64,000 bases of DNA, from contig NZ_CP063845.1 in assembly GCF_021018745.1 (NCBI RefSeq), forward strand, positions 1,736,001 through 1,800,000, written 5' to 3'. Below the pieces are notes generated by a model. It was given only the letters and a program-made list of their open reading frames with translations. It did no database searches and was not told where the DNA came from. Below are positions 49,636-58,586 of the stretch, in pieces (within the stretch, counting starts at the first letter, position 1; the number at the start of each line of letters is the position of its first letter). A program made the position numbers and the translations under genes. This DNA is from Gloeobacter morelensis MG652769. GTDB taxonomy: Bacteria > Cyanobacteriota > Cyanobacteriia > Gloeobacterales > Gloeobacteraceae.

Positions 49636-52494
49636 CTAAACATACTCGCTGTCGACGTAGTCCGGATCGATGGGCGGGTTGTACTGGGGCTGGAAGTGGT
49701 ACAGCGCGAAGACGACGTTGCGGCGCACCTCGACGAGCATCTGCAAAAACAGCTCATAGCCCTCGTTTTTGTACTCGATGAGCGGATCTTTCTGGCCGTA
49801 GCCCCGCAGGCCAATCATCTCGCGCAGGCTGTCCATCTGCTGCAGGTGCTCGCGCCAGAGGGTGTCGATCTGGTTGAGGATAAAGTAGCGCTCGGCTTCG
49901 CGCATCAGATCGGGCTGGATGGCGTTGATGTATTCTTCACGCGTCTCGTAGGCGAGCAGAGCCTGGCTTTTGAGATCTTCCTGCAGTTCGACCGCCGAGA
50001 ATTCACCCAACTTGGCCGCATCGAGCTGGTTTTCGAGCAGCGGTATCAGCTGCTGCATGTCCTGGATGAGAGCGGGCAGATCCCACTCTTCGGGGGGACG
50101 TTCGGCATTGATGTGGGCGCGGACAATCTCATCGACGGTCTGGTCGATGTATTCGCGCACGACGGCGCTCAGATCCTGGCCTTCGAGCGCCCGGCGACGC
50201 TCGGCGTAGATTGCCTTGCGCTGGTTGTTCATGACCTCGTCGTACTCGAAGACCTGCTTGCGCTGGTCGTAGTAGAAGGTCTCCACCTTGCGCTGGGCGT
50301 TCTCCAGGCTTTTGGTGAGCAGGCCCGATTCGATGGGCATGTCTTCTTCGACTTTAAATGCTTCCATCAGGCCCGCCACCCGCTCGCCGCCGAAGATGCG
50401 CAGGAGGTTGTCGCCCAGCGAGAGGAAAAAGCGCGTCGAGCCGGGGTCACCCTGGCGGCCGGAACGGCCGCGCAACTGGTTATCCACCCGGCGCGATTCG
50501 TGGCGCTCGGTGCCGATGACGTGCAGACCGCCTAGTTTGACGACTTCGTCGTGCTCGCGGTCGGTGACGACCTGATATTCTTTGTAGATGGCGCGGTAGA
50601 CCTCGCGCAGCCGCTGGATGACCGGGTCGTCGGTAGGGCCTTTCTCCGAGGCAATGGCGATCAACTCTTCCACCTGCAAAGCTGGTTGCGAATCGGCCCC
50701 CAGCATCTCGACGGCATAATCGACGGCCGCTTTGAGTTGTTGTTTGGTGGGCGCGCTCAACTCACAGGGGAAAATCTCCGCCTTCGGCAGGGATTTTTTC
50801 TTGCTGGTCGCCGCAAAACCGGCGCCGCGGCTGTTGCCGTTGTTGAGCAAACGCATCATCGGCGAGAAGGCATCCTCATCGTCGATCACAAGGGCCGGAA
50901 AGAGCACCTCCTTGAGCTTGAGGCGCGCCATGTATTCGGGATTGCCCCCGAGCAAAATGTCGGTACCGCGACCGGCCATGTTGGTGGCGATTGTCACCCC
51001 GCCTTTGCGACCGGCCTGGGCGACGATTTCTGATTCGCGCTCGACGTTCTCGGGCTTGGCATTGAGCAGGTTATGGGCGACGCCCTTTTCTTTGAGCAGA
51101 GCTGAGAGCACTTCCGATTTTTCGACCGAGGTAGTGCCCACCAGCACCGGGCGCCCGATCTTGTTCATCTCGGCAATCTCAGCAGCCACCGACTGCCACT
51201 TGCCGTTTTCGGTCTTGTAGACCTGGTCGGCCATATCCGTGCGGACCACTTTGCGGTTGGTGGGGATGGCGGTGACTTCAAGGCCATAGATCTTGCCGAA
51301 TTCGGCCTCTTCGGTAACGGCGGTGCCGGTCATGCCCGCCAGTTTCGGGTAGAGCAAGAAAAAGTTCTGGTAGGTGATCGAGGCCATCGTCTGGGTCTCG
51401 TTCTGGATGGTCACCATTTCTTTGGCCTCTACGGCCTGGTGCAGCCCCTCCGACCAGCGCCTGCCCGGCATGACACGGCCGGTAAATTCGTCGACGATCA
51501 CCACCTCGTCGTTGCGGACAATATACTGCACGTCCTTGTTAAACAGCTCCTTGGCCTTGACGGCGTTGAAGACAAAGTGCGCCCACGGATCGCGGGGGCT
51601 GAACAGGTCTTCGGTGCCCAGCATCTGCTCGGCGGCGATGAAGCCTTCGTCGGTGAGGGTGACGTTGCGCTGCTTTTCGTCCACTTCGTAGTGGGTGGTG
51701 CGCTCCAGAGCCATCGCCACCTCGTTGGCGCGCATGTACTTTTCTGCGGGCTTGGCCACCATCCCCGAGATGATGAGCGGCGTGCGCGCTTCGTCAACCA
51801 GGATTGAATCGACTTCGTCGATGATGCAGTAGTTAAAGGAGCGCTGCACCAACTCACCGCGGTTGGTGGCCATGTTGTCGCGCAGGTAGTCGAAGCCCAG
51901 TTCGGAGTTGGTGCCGTAGGTGATGTCGGCGGCGTAGTTCTGGGCGCGCTCGCTCGGGGTCATGCTCTGCTGGATGAGCCCGACGCTGAGCCCCAAAAAG
52001 CGGTGCACCTGCCCCATCCACTCCGAGTCGCGGCGGGCAAGGTAGTCATTCACTGTGACGACGTGCACACCCCGGCCGGTGAGCGCGTTGAGGTAGGCGG
52101 GCAGGGTGGACACCAGCGTCTTGCCTTCGCCGGTCTTCATCTCGGCAATCTGACCTTCGTGGAGCACCAGGCCCCCAATCAACTGCACGTCGTAGTGGCG
52201 CAGGCCAATCACCCGCTTGGCCGCCTCGCGCACGACAGCGAACGCTTCGCTGATCACCCCGTCGAGGGCCGCATCGATCCGGCGGCGGCGCTCGCGGATC
52301 TCAAGCGCGTCGAGGTCCACACCCTGAAGCTGGTCGGCAACGCGCTTTTGAAACCCGGCGGTCTTGGCGCGCAGTTGGTCGTCGCTCAAGGCAGCCATCT
52401 CGGCTTCGAGGGCATTCATCTCCGCCACCCTCGGCTGATACTTTTTGACCTTGCGCTCCTGCGGGTCGCCGAAGAGTTTGTTCCACCAAGCCAT
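49636..52494 (-). CDS. secA: Preprotein translocase ATPase SecA
   Basis: SecA drives proteins through SecYEG with ATP. The 952-residue protein has Walker A ([11 protein letters not shown]), Walker B ([14 protein letters not shown]), [12 protein letters not shown], the NBD2 motifs ([36 protein letters not shown]) and the helical wing/scaffold. The C-terminus ends [11 protein letters not shown] without the zinc/SecB-binding Cys motif, as usual for cyanobacteria. I chose ATG 52494 ([11 protein letters not shown]); the frame stays open upstream into mobile-element debris by chance. Confidence 0.97.
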   Translation of the reverse strand: MAWWNKLFGDPQERKVKKYQPRVAEMNALEAEMAALSDDQLRAKTAGFQKRVADQLQGVDLDALEIRERRRRIDAALDGVISEAFAVVREAAKRVIGLRHYDVQLIGGLVLHEGQIAEMKTGEGKTLVSTLPAYLNALTGRGVHVVTVNDYLARRDSEWMGQVHRFLGLSVGLIQQSMTPSERAQNYAADITYGTNSELGFDYLRDNMATNRGELVQRSFNYCIIDEVDSILVDEARTPLIISGMVAKPAEKYMRANEVAMALERTTHYEVDEKQRNVTLTDEGFIAAEQMLGTEDLFSPRDPWAHFVFNAVKAKELFNKDVQYIVRNDEVVIVDEFTGRVMPGRRWSEGLHQAVEAKEMVTIQNETQTMASITYQNFFLLYPKLAGMTGTAVTEEAEFGKIYGLEVTAIPTNRKVVRTDMADQVYKTENGKWQSVAAEIAEMNKIGRPVLVGTTSVEKSEVLSALLKEKGVAHNLLNAKPENVERESEIVAQAGRKGGVTIATNMAGRGTDILLGGNPEYMARLKLKEVLFPALVIDDEDAFSPMMRLLNNGNSRGAGFAATSKKKSLPKAEIFPCELSAPTKQQLKAAVDYAVEMLGADSQPALQVEELIAIASEKGPTDDPVIQRLREVYRAIYKEYQVVTDREHDEVVKLGGLHVIGTERHESRRVDNQLRGRSGRQGDPGSTRFFLSLGDNLLRIFGGERVAGLMEAFKVEEDMPIESGLLTKSLENAQRKVETFYYDQRKQVFEYDEVMNNQRKAIYAERRRALEGQDLSAVVREYIDQTVDEIVRAHINAERPPEEWDLPALIQDMQQLIPLLENQLDAAKLGEFSAVELQEDLKSQALLAYETREEYINAIQPDLMREAERYFILNQIDTLWREHLQQMDSLREMIGLRGYGQKDPLIEYKNEGYELFLQMLVEVRRNVVFALYHFQPQYNPPIDPDYVDSEYV

Positions 52495-52826
52495 ACTGTC
52501 TACCAGATTCCGGATATCACCGATCTTACCCCAACGGCACCGCCTGCCCTGGGTGACGATGACGCCCCAAGTGGCCGAGCAAGCTCTGCTCGATCCCACG
52601 GCGAAAACCTCCAGGCGCTGCCGAACCACACTGACCCAGCGGCGGTGCGCGAAGCGAGTCGCTACAAAAGCGTTTTCAGACTTTGTCGCCTGAACACTTC
52701 CGCCCCCGGACCGTTTGGACCCGGCACCAGCTTCGGATTGTGGAGCCTCAAGACCACCACCGTCGCCTCGGGCACCGTCACCCTTTCTTTGCCCACCGGC
52801 GAATCGACGGCACAGGAAACGGCCGC
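52495..52826. other. Spacer between secA and the IS3 remnant
   Basis: About 330 bp that must hold the secA promoter. The IS3-remnant reading frame continues into it on the minus strand after the homology ends (through [19 protein letters not shown], stop at 52662-52664), which suggests fusion with debris of another element. No gene is recognised. Confidence 0.4.
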
Positions 52827-53114
52827 ATTGAAAACCTCCGGCACCCCGAAAGCAAATGCCGCTTCCAACGCCTCCATGCACAAGTGAGTATCCATCGTGT
52901 TCGACAACCGCCAAGACAGGACGAACCGGCTGTGCCAGTCCATCACTGCCACCAGGTACAGAAAGCCCTTTGGCATCGGAATGTACGTGATATCGGCGCG
53001 CCACACCTGATGGGAACGCACCCCAGAGACACCGCGCAGCAGATAGGGCTACACCTGGCTGCCTTGCGCTTTTCGGCTGGTGTTCGGCTTTTGGTAAATG
53101 GCTTCTATGCTCAT
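52827..53114 (-). pseudogene. IS3-family transposase (OrfB) remnant
   Basis: Read on the minus strand from ATG 53114, the frame gives [18 protein letters not shown], then an in-frame TAG at 53049-53051 where a Tyr is expected (before PYLLRGV), and then [20 protein letters not shown] and [20 protein letters not shown], the start of the IS3-type integrase core with the first catalytic Asp. Homology stops at FGVPEVFN (52827), before the second Asp and the Glu. The gene is truncated and stopped, so it is dead. The ISKra4-like element abuts its start. Confidence 0.85.
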
Positions 53115-53120
53115 CAACTC

Positions 53121-54302
53121 GGGTGCATCTCAGTTTTTGAGTGAGTACAAATACTCAGCTTAAGAGCAAGCCATTCAAGTAGGCGGCACGGTGGGCCAGG
53201 ACCTGCGGCACATTCTCCACTTTCCACTGGGCGCCCGATAGCTTCAGCCGGCGGTCTATCTGTTTGACCGCCGACTCCACCGCCCCGGAGCCTACCGAAC
53301 ACACCTGTTCCGCTTGCAGATAGTCGTAGTTGACGATCCGGGATTGGTGCTTGCGTAAGTACTGACACAACCGGGTCACTGGCGCTACCTCCCACCCATC
53401 GAATTGGGCAATGGCCGCCTCCACTTCTCCCCGCCACAGGTGGGCTTCTGCCCGGTGCAGACGACTGTACGACCCTTCCACTTTGTACAGATTCTCCTTG
53501 AGATGATACCAGTCGAGAATTTCCCGCCGCCTCTCGGGCGTGGCGATGCGGGACACGATGTTCCAGATACCATCATGTCCATCACCCAGGCAGGTCAGCG
53601 GTGCTGCCAGACCCTGGCGGTTGACCCAGCCCACCAGGCTGTCATTGTCGCGATACATCGCGGCGGTGGCGACTCCCTGCAACCGCACGGCTTTGTAGTC
53701 GCGCCACTCGCACGGTTGGCCTGGCTGGGTCCGCAAGCGCACCTTCCCCCCGTCAACGGACAATTCCTGGACCGCCTCAGGCGCGCTCGCGACTGGCAGA
53801 GCGAAGCGTTGCCGATGGACGAGGCGTTGCTGAGTGGCATGACTGACACGCAGACCGCTCAAGGTCTCGATGTCTTGCTCGGCATGCTGGTAGGAAACAT
53901 TGGCACTCACCAGCAAGCAGTACTTTTCCATCCGTGGACTCAATCGAGCGTTGGGTTTGACTTTCAGGATTTGCGCTTGTTTTTGGGTGATTTGGAGGGT
54001 GCCGACACAGGTGGTGAGTCGGCGGGCATAGCCAGCAACTGTGCCTGTAACTGTCTGGACAAAAAAAGGGCCATTTGGGGTCCGACCGCTGCGAGCAGGT
54101 GTTCTCGGACGGCCAATTCGATGCCTTCGAGGCTGGTCAACTGCTCGGGCGGGGTGTTCTGGTAGAGGATCTCGGCAGCGGCTCGCAGATGTTCGTGCAA
54201 AGCCTGCTGCTGTTGTGCGGTGAGGTCCATGGTGGTCAGACAAGTGGCGGCTGCTCTATTCTCACCCACCAACCTTCAGGCTCAAAAAACTGAGATGCAC
54301 CC
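53121..54302. mobile_element. ISKra4-like insertion sequence
   Basis: The element of about 1182 bp is bounded by near-perfect terminal inverted repeats: GGGTGCATCTCAGTTTTTGAG at 53121-53141 and its complement at 54281-54302 with one extra T. It carries one transposase, on the minus strand. No target duplication is visible, and the flanks belong to different sequences (IS3 remnant on the left, truncated DUF6745-like gene on the right), so the region rearranged after insertion or the element inserted at an older junction. Confidence 0.85.
53155..54230 (-). CDS. ISKra4-family transposase, probably made by -1 frameshift
   Basis: The reading is split. An upstream frame (54230-53964, 88 residues, MDLTAQQQQALHEHLRAAAE) ends in PSKSPKNKRKS. 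The downstream frame (-1) continues from about 53985 with TLQITQKQAQILKVKPNARL, PRMEKYCLLVSANVSYQHAEQD, LSVDGGKVRLRTQPGQP, WRDYKAVRL, TCLGDGHDGIWNI, ILDWYHLKENLY and SVGSGAVESAVKQIDRR. The frames overlap at CCCAAAAAC (plus-strand 53979-53987), a plausible slippery site. The core looks intact, with likely DDE residues in SVDGG, GDGHDG and GAVES. A real frameshift mutation is the alternative. Confidence 0.8.
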
Positions 54303-54462
54303 CCTGTGGCGCTTGCCTGCCCAACGCTTCGTAGATTGCCAAAACCGTCGCCGCCCTGAAAGGGTCCACGGGCTCTGTGGAGTAAATGATGCTGCGCTGT
54401 TTTTGGTAGTATGCGGGGATTGCCGCCTCCTGGGCGGCTGTCAGATCCTCAATCTTGGACAC
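54303..54462 (-). pseudogene. Truncated N-terminus of a DUF6745-like protein
   Basis: From a GTG at 54462 the minus strand encodes VSKIEDLTAAQEAAIPAYY, then YSTEPVDPFRAATVLAIYEAL, which matches the typical start of DUF6745-type cyanobacterial proteins (LTxEQEAxIPxYREKW... STExxDRxKA). The frame is cut after about 53 codons exactly at the end of the insertion element. The rest of the gene is not on the other side. Confidence 0.55.
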
Positions 54463-54464
54463 AG

Positions 54465-54587
54465 GTCGGCATCGAACGCTCCGGAATGTACCTGGAGTGC
54501 CCCTCATCGCAGACCAAGGTGATCGCTGGTGACATCATTCACCTGGAAGGTCCGCAAGCCGCCCTCGAAAGCTTCACTCGCCAATAG
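54465..54587 (+). pseudogene. Remnant of a TrkA-C (RCK_C)-like domain
   Basis: On the plus strand the frame VGIERSGMYLECPSSQTKV, IAGDIIHLEGPQAALESF ends at TAG 54585-54587. This resembles the end of an RCK_C domain (G..R.G....P...T.[IL].AGD.[IL]...G....[LI]..F), as found at the C-terminus of potassium channels and cation transporters. No N-terminal part lies upstream, so it is probably a fragment of a lost gene. Confidence 0.45.
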
Positions 54588-54699
54588 CCCTTGGAGGACA
54601 GCCTCACAGGGCACCGTGATTCCTTGTCAAGCAGGATAAATGCGGTTCGCCAAAAAATGTGCCGATTAGGGCCGGGGCGAAATCGGTCGGGCGCACATA

Positions 54700-54729
54700 T
54701 GGACAAGCGACCCAATTATTGTGTACAAT
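54700..54729 (+). promoter_or_regulatory. Candidate ssb promoter
   Basis: TGGACA (54700-54705) and TACAAT (54724-54729) are spaced 18 bp, a sigma-70-like promoter. Transcription would begin near 54736, just before the ssb ATG at 54755. Confidence 0.5.
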
Positions 54730-54730
54730 G

Positions 54731-54748
54731 GTCCCATCCAGGTGGGAC
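54731..54748 (+). promoter_or_regulatory. Hairpin overlapping the ssb leader
   Basis: GTCCCA (54731-54736) pairs with TGGGAC (54743-54748) around a 6-nt loop, 6 nt before the ATG. Depending on the transcription start it would mask the ribosome binding region of a very short leader or act as a DNA palindrome for a regulator. Confidence 0.35.
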
Positions 54749-54754
54749 ACACCC

Positions 54755-55111
54755 ATGGCATTGCTCAATCAGGTCCATCTTGTCGGCCGGGCCGGCCGCG
54801 ATCCCGAAGTGCGCTATTTCGAGTCCGGCAACGTGCTTTGCACTGTGACCCTGGCGGTCAACCGCATCCGGCGCAAGGGCGAACAAGAGGACCAGCCCGA
54901 CTGGTTCGATCTCGAAATCTGGGGCAAGACCGCCGAGATTGCCGGTGAGTACGTGCGCAAGGGTTCGCTTATCGGTATTAGCGGTGCCCTCGCCTTCAAC
55001 CGCTGGAGCGACCGCACCACCCAGCAGGCGCGCGAGCGGCCCGTGATCAAAGTCGACCAGCTCGAACTGTTGGGTCGCGCCGCTCGTCCGGACGAACCTG
55101 AATCTTTCTAA
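54755..55111 (+). CDS. ssb: Single-stranded DNA-binding protein, short-tailed
   Basis: The 118-residue protein has an OB fold typical of SSB: LNQVHLVGRAGRDPEVRYFESGNVLCTVTLAVNR, WFDLEIWGKTAEIAGEYVRKGSLIGISGAL and KVDQLELLGR. The usual Gly/Gln linker and D-D-D-I-P-F tip are missing; the protein ends PDEPESF. Start is ATG 54755. A second SSB-type gene, which has the DDDIPF tip, follows 16 bp later, so the two are cotranscribed and may divide DNA coating and partner recruitment. Confidence 0.9.
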   Translation: MALLNQVHLVGRAGRDPEVRYFESGNVLCTVTLAVNRIRRKGEQEDQPDWFDLEIWGKTAEIAGEYVRKGSLIGISGALAFNRWSDRTTQQARERPVIKVDQLELLGRAARPDEPESF

Positions 55112-55127
55112 AATACGAGGCCATCCC

Positions 55128-55595
55128 ATGAATACGATTGCGCTTCTGGGCACGCTGCACTCCGCCCCGCAACTGCGCCACACCCAGGACGGCCTGGCCC
55201 AGGCCTCGGTGGTGCTGAGTTTTACGACCCTCAAAGCCGACGAAGCCGATTACACCGTCCGGGTCGTCCTCTTCGCCGCCGCCGCCGAGGAATTTCATGC
55301 CAACTTCCACCAGGGAGACGCGGTGATCGTCGAGGGCCGCCTGCACAGCGAATCGCGCACCCGCGAGGACGGCACCAAGGAGCGCCACGTCGAGGTGATC
55401 GCCCGGCGCGTTCACGCTGTGGCCATTCCCGCTGCCCCAGCCACTCCGGCTCCAGCCCCAGTCCCGCCGGCAACAACCAAACAGCGCCCCCCAGCTGCCG
55501 AACGCAAAACCGCCGCCCCGACGGCTCGCCGTCCTGCGCCTTCGGCTCGGTCCCCCGTAGCCGCCGCCGTCGCCGACGACGACATCCCTTTCTAA
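55128..55595 (+). CDS. SSB-like protein with acidic DDDIPF tail
   Basis: The 155-residue protein has an N-terminal diverged OB fold (NTIALLGTLHSAPQLRHTQDG, VRVVLFAAAAEEFHANFHQGDAVIVEGRLH), a Pro/Ala-rich disordered linker of about 50 residues and the acidic tip DDDIPF. In SSB proteins this tip recruits repair and replication enzymes. It lies 16 bp after the short-tailed ssb. The OB part is shorter than usual, so it may bind DNA weakly or form mixed oligomers with its neighbour. Confidence 0.85.
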   Translation: MNTIALLGTLHSAPQLRHTQDGLAQASVVLSFTTLKADEADYTVRVVLFAAAAEEFHANFHQGDAVIVEGRLHSESRTREDGTKERHVEVIARRVHAVAIPAAPATPAPAPVPPATTKQRPPAAERKTAAPTARRPAPSARSPVAAAVADDDIPF

Positions 55596-55735
55596 AACCT
55601 GCCAACCCAGCCCTTCGACCTGCCGGAGCAAGCTCTATCCCCCGATAACTTGCTCCATTTTTTGTCAAAAGACTTGAGTCGCTACGCATAAATCTGATAG
55701 AGTCATTTCACGTTCGCAAGGCGAAATCCGATCCC

Positions 55736-55912
55736 ATGGAAAGACAACCCGTCCGCATCGAGTTGTTCTTGCACCTGCTCATCACCGGCGGTTTGCTGAT
55801 CACTGGATTATTGGTTGCCCGTCAGGTGAAGTTGCTGACCCTGCCCGGAGTGGCAGCAGCCGAAACAGTGGTCTACGACTTGCCCGAGGTGGTGGTCCGG
55901 CCAGGCCGCTAA
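55736..55912 (+). CDS. 58-aa single-span membrane protein
   Basis: ATG 55736 opens a 58-codon frame (MERQPVRIELFLHLLITGG, LLITGLLVARQVKLLTLPG, ending DLPEVVVRPGR). One membrane segment covers about residues 10-27, followed by a short outer tail. Codon use is GC-rich as in true genes. A perfect hairpin follows the stop at 55940-55969, supporting a real transcription unit. No family is recognised. Confidence 0.55.
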   Translation: MERQPVRIELFLHLLITGGLLITGLLVARQVKLLTLPGVAAAETVVYDLPEVVVRPGR

Positions 55913-56209
55913 CCTTCTTCAAGCGACTTCGATGGCTATAAGCCCCGGGAGCAAAAGCCCCCGGGGCTTGTATTCGAGCAGCGCCGCCGCAACCTGTTGC
56001 ACCTGGTCGAGCGCCCGAAAGCAGCCGATGGCAGCTACTCACAAATAGAAATACGTAATCTTTTACAGTTTAATGATTATTATTTCACGTTCGTTTCATA
56101 TTCTTTCCTTAACACCCCGAGAATACGCTGTGGAAGCGTGCAGTGCTGTTTCGGCCCGTCTGATGTCAGGTCAGGCAGCGCTGCTTGCAGGCAAAATAAG
56201 GAGATACAA
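55913..56209. other. Intergenic, AT-rich promoter region
   Basis: Besides the hairpin at 55940-55969, the spacer has an AT-rich stretch at 56040-56110 that probably holds the promoter of the following secreted-protein gene. A plus-strand frame continuing upstream from that gene through this region is not supported. Confidence 0.4.
55940..55969 (+). terminator. Hairpin after the 58-aa gene
   Basis: AAGCCCCGGG (55940-55949) pairs perfectly with CCCGGGGCTT (55960-55969) around a 10-nt loop, 27 bp after the stop. The following T-content is low. Confidence 0.6.
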
Positions 56210-56807
56210 ATGCGAATTCTGCAGAACTTACGCATCCAGCGCTTGGCTGGAGCCCTGACGGTAGCGGCGGCGTTGGGACTGGCTACCCCGGCCCTTGCTG
56301 CTCCGACCGAGGCGCTGATTGGCGGCACCACCTCGGTGCAGTTGAGCAGCGACTTTTTGGGCGCCCTGACCAGCCTGGGTGTACAGGCGGGCACCCTGCG
56401 CGACGCGACGCTTAGTGAACAGGGCGTCGCGTCGTTTGCGGTCATCGGCGGCGCCATTGACCTCGGCACGATCAAAGCCGAGATTATTCACCGGGGTGGA
56501 CTGTCGCTCAGCGCCGGTGGCACGGTGGTCGAACTCAGCGACTTTTCGATCTCGACGCTGGGTACCCAACCGGTGTTGACAGGGCTGGTGACTGTCAACG
56601 ACGAACTAGTCGGCCGGGTGCGGCTGTTTAACCTCGGGTTGACCTCTGCACCTGCCGTCTCTGAGCAAATCGTCACCCATCAGAGATGTCCGCGTGAATT
56701 TGACCGCCGATGCCGCCGAGGCGCTCAACGGGGCTTTCGGGATCTCTGACTTCCAGGGCGGCTTCAACGTCGGCACCGCCCGCGTGCGCACCGCTGTGCC
56801 CGAATAA
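56210..56807 (+). pseudogene. Secreted protein, frameshifted near the C-terminus
   Basis: ATG 56210 (AGGAG upstream) opens a signal peptide (LAGALTVAAALGLATPALA) and a domain running to about 56680 (TLSEQGVASFAVIGGAIDLG, VELSDFSISTLGTQPV). That frame ends at 56749 in non-typical sequence. In the +1 frame from about 56680 the text continues sensibly as IRDVRVNLTADAAEALNGAF and GFNVGTARVRTAVPE, with TAA at 56805-56807 and a textbook terminator next. One indel near 56670-56690 explains this. It may be a true mutation or a sequencing error. The family is not named. Confidence 0.65.
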
Positions 56808-56824
56808 CCATCTAGATGGTGAGC

Positions 56825-56856
56825 GGCGCCGGAAGGTTCGTTCCGGCGCCTTTTTT
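56825..56856 (+). terminator. Rho-independent terminator
   Basis: GGCGCCGGAA (56825-56834) and TTCCGGCGCC (56841-56850) form a perfect 10-bp stem with a GGTTCG loop, followed by six T (56851-56856). It lies 18 bp after the corrected stop of the frameshifted gene. Confidence 0.9.
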
Positions 56857-56983
56857 GCCGTTGAGCACAGCTGCGACCTTGCGTCGCCATTTGCAGCAGG
56901 AAGCTGCGTCCGGAAGTTGGACAATGGGGAGGCGATACGCGAGACAGCTCTTGAGTCCATTTCAAACGGAGGCTTTGAAGAAG

Positions 56984-57931
56984 ATGACGGTTCCCGTTTC
57001 CAGTACTGCCACCGACGCCTGGCCGGCTTTGCCTTTTGCGCAGTGGCAGGACACTTACGCAACGCTGCATCTTTGGACCCAGATCGTGGGCAAGATCCGT
57101 CTGGCGCTCTCGCCCCGGCTCAATCACTGGTGGCAGTCCACCCTGTACGTCACGCCGCGGGGGTTGACTACCGCGTCGATTCCTTACGGGACGTTCACTT
57201 TTGAGATCGCTTTTGACTTTCTCGATCACCGTCTGCGCATCGACACCAGCGACGGTATCCACAGAACGATCCCGCTTGCCCCCCGCTCCGTGGCCGATTT
57301 TTATGCGGAGTTGCTGGAGACGCTCAAGGCCATGGGCATCGAAGTGCGCATCTGGACGATGCCCCAGGAGGTGGCCGAACCGATTCCCTTCGAGGCGGAT
57401 CGCCAGCACGCAGCCTACGATCCGCAGTCCGCCCGGTGCTTCTGGCGCATTCTGGTGCAGGCCGATCGGGTCATGAACGCTTTTCGCTCGCGATTTATCG
57501 GCAAGTCCAGCCCTGTGCATTTTTTCTGGGGCAGCTTCGATCTGGCGGTGACCCGCTTCTCCGGACGCCGTGCCCCCCAGCACCCGGGCGGGGTGCCGAA
57601 CATGGCCGATTGGGTCACCCGGGAGGCCTATTCGCACGAAGTGAGCAGCTGTGGCTTCTGGCCCGGCAACGCCTCGGTGGAGGCGGTGTTTTATACCTAC
57701 GCCTACCCAAAGCCGGACGGGTTCGAGCAGTATTCGGTGCAACCGGAAGCCGCCTTTTACAGCGCCCAGATGGGCGAATTTCTCCTGCCCTACGCAGCGG
57801 TGCGCCAGGCGGACGACCCGGAAGGGATGCTTCTGGCTTTCTTGCAGAGCACCTACGAGGCTGCCGCCGATCTGGCCCAGTGGGATCGCCGCGAACTGGA
57901 GCGCCTGCCGGTGGCGCAATCAGCACGCTAG
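56984..57931 (+). CDS. DUF5996-family protein
   Basis: The 315-residue protein has WPALPFAQWQDTYATLHLWTQIVGKIRLAL near the N-terminus and later HHFFWGSFDLAVTRFSGR-like HFFWGSFDLAVTRFSGRRAP, EVSSCGFWPGN and FLLPYAAVRQ, the pattern of DUF5996. Such proteins have no established function. I chose ATG 56984 because GGAG lies upstream; a longer frame from 56816 runs through the preceding terminator. It overlaps the convergent glycosylase by 4 bp. Confidence 0.85.
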   Translation: MTVPVSSTATDAWPALPFAQWQDTYATLHLWTQIVGKIRLALSPRLNHWWQSTLYVTPRGLTTASIPYGTFTFEIAFDFLDHRLRIDTSDGIHRTIPLAPRSVADFYAELLETLKAMGIEVRIWTMPQEVAEPIPFEADRQHAAYDPQSARCFWRILVQADRVMNAFRSRFIGKSSPVHFFWGSFDLAVTRFSGRRAPQHPGGVPNMADWVTREAYSHEVSSCGFWPGNASVEAVFYTYAYPKPDGFEQYSVQPEAAFYSAQMGEFLLPYAAVRQADDPEGMLLAFLQSTYEAAADLAQWDRRELERLPVAQSAR

Positions 57932-58572
57932 AGACCGGGAGAGAGCGGTGCTTCAGAGAGTACCGCTTCCACCGACCGGGACACCCAGGGGTTATCCCGC
58001 ACAGCGAAGCGCCAGGGCAAGTCCTTGCCGCGGGTGAGCCCGATGCGCACCGTGTTGAGCACCTGCTCCTCGGGCACCGGCTCGCCCGCCTCCAGCCAGA
58101 ATTCCGCTCGCGGCAGGGGGCTCGCCTCCCAGGCGAAATCAATCGCCAGGGCCTCCACCAGGCGGGCCGGACCGTTGGTCAGATCCCGCGCGCCCCGGCG
58201 CAACTGCCGCATGCGCTCCTGGCCGCTGGTGGGCTCCAGGGCGCGGATAAGCACGCAGGCCGGTTCGCCCAGCGCGTCGCAGGTGATGTTGAGGAGCCAA
58301 TGCCGGTAGGCGCGGTGCAGATAGAGCACTCCGGGCGGTCCCGAGAGCAGCGCCCAGATGCGTTCGTCGCGCCGCACGAGATGACAGGAAGGATCGCGCA
58401 GGCCGCCGTAGGCTTCGGCCTCAACGATCCGGCCGCTCAGGCGCTCGCCTGCCAGGACGCGCACTACCGCGCACCCGATCAACCGCCGTGCTACCGCTAG
58501 AGGGGAAAGATTAAAAAAATCTACATTCAGTGTTTCCACGCTGTTTTCGTGGTAAGGGTGATGTACTCGCAT
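57928..58572 (-). CDS. 3-methyladenine DNA glycosylase (AAG/MPG family)
   Basis: The 214-residue protein fits the AAG fold: LARRLIGCAVVRVLAGERLSG, the active-site GRIVEAEAYGGLRDPSCHLVR, then GVLYLHRAYRHWLLNITCD and LTNGPARLVEAL. AAG removes alkylated and deaminated purines. The usual YxxYGMxxxxN segment is changed (LHRAYRHWLLN), so the product site may differ slightly. Start ATG 58572. Confidence 0.88.
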   Translation of the reverse strand: MRVHHPYHENSVETLNVDFFNLSPLAVARRLIGCAVVRVLAGERLSGRIVEAEAYGGLRDPSCHLVRRDERIWALLSGPPGVLYLHRAYRHWLLNITCDALGEPACVLIRALEPTSGQERMRQLRRGARDLTNGPARLVEALAIDFAWEASPLPRAEFWLEAGEPVPEEQVLNTVRIGLTRGKDLPWRFAVRDNPWVSRSVEAVLSEAPLSPGL

Positions 58573-58586
58573 GCGAAAGGGCCGCC

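Noticed and set aside
52495-53004. Upstream extension of the secA frame by 170 codons
   Set aside because: The sequence is not SecA-like and passes antisense or out of frame through the IS3 remnant; the normal MAWWNKLFG start is at 52494.
54715-54730. ATTGTGTACAAT as a possible LexA/SOS box before ssb
   Set aside because: It is not a clean palindrome and does not match a cyanobacterial LexA consensus well; the TACAAT part fits better as a -10 box.
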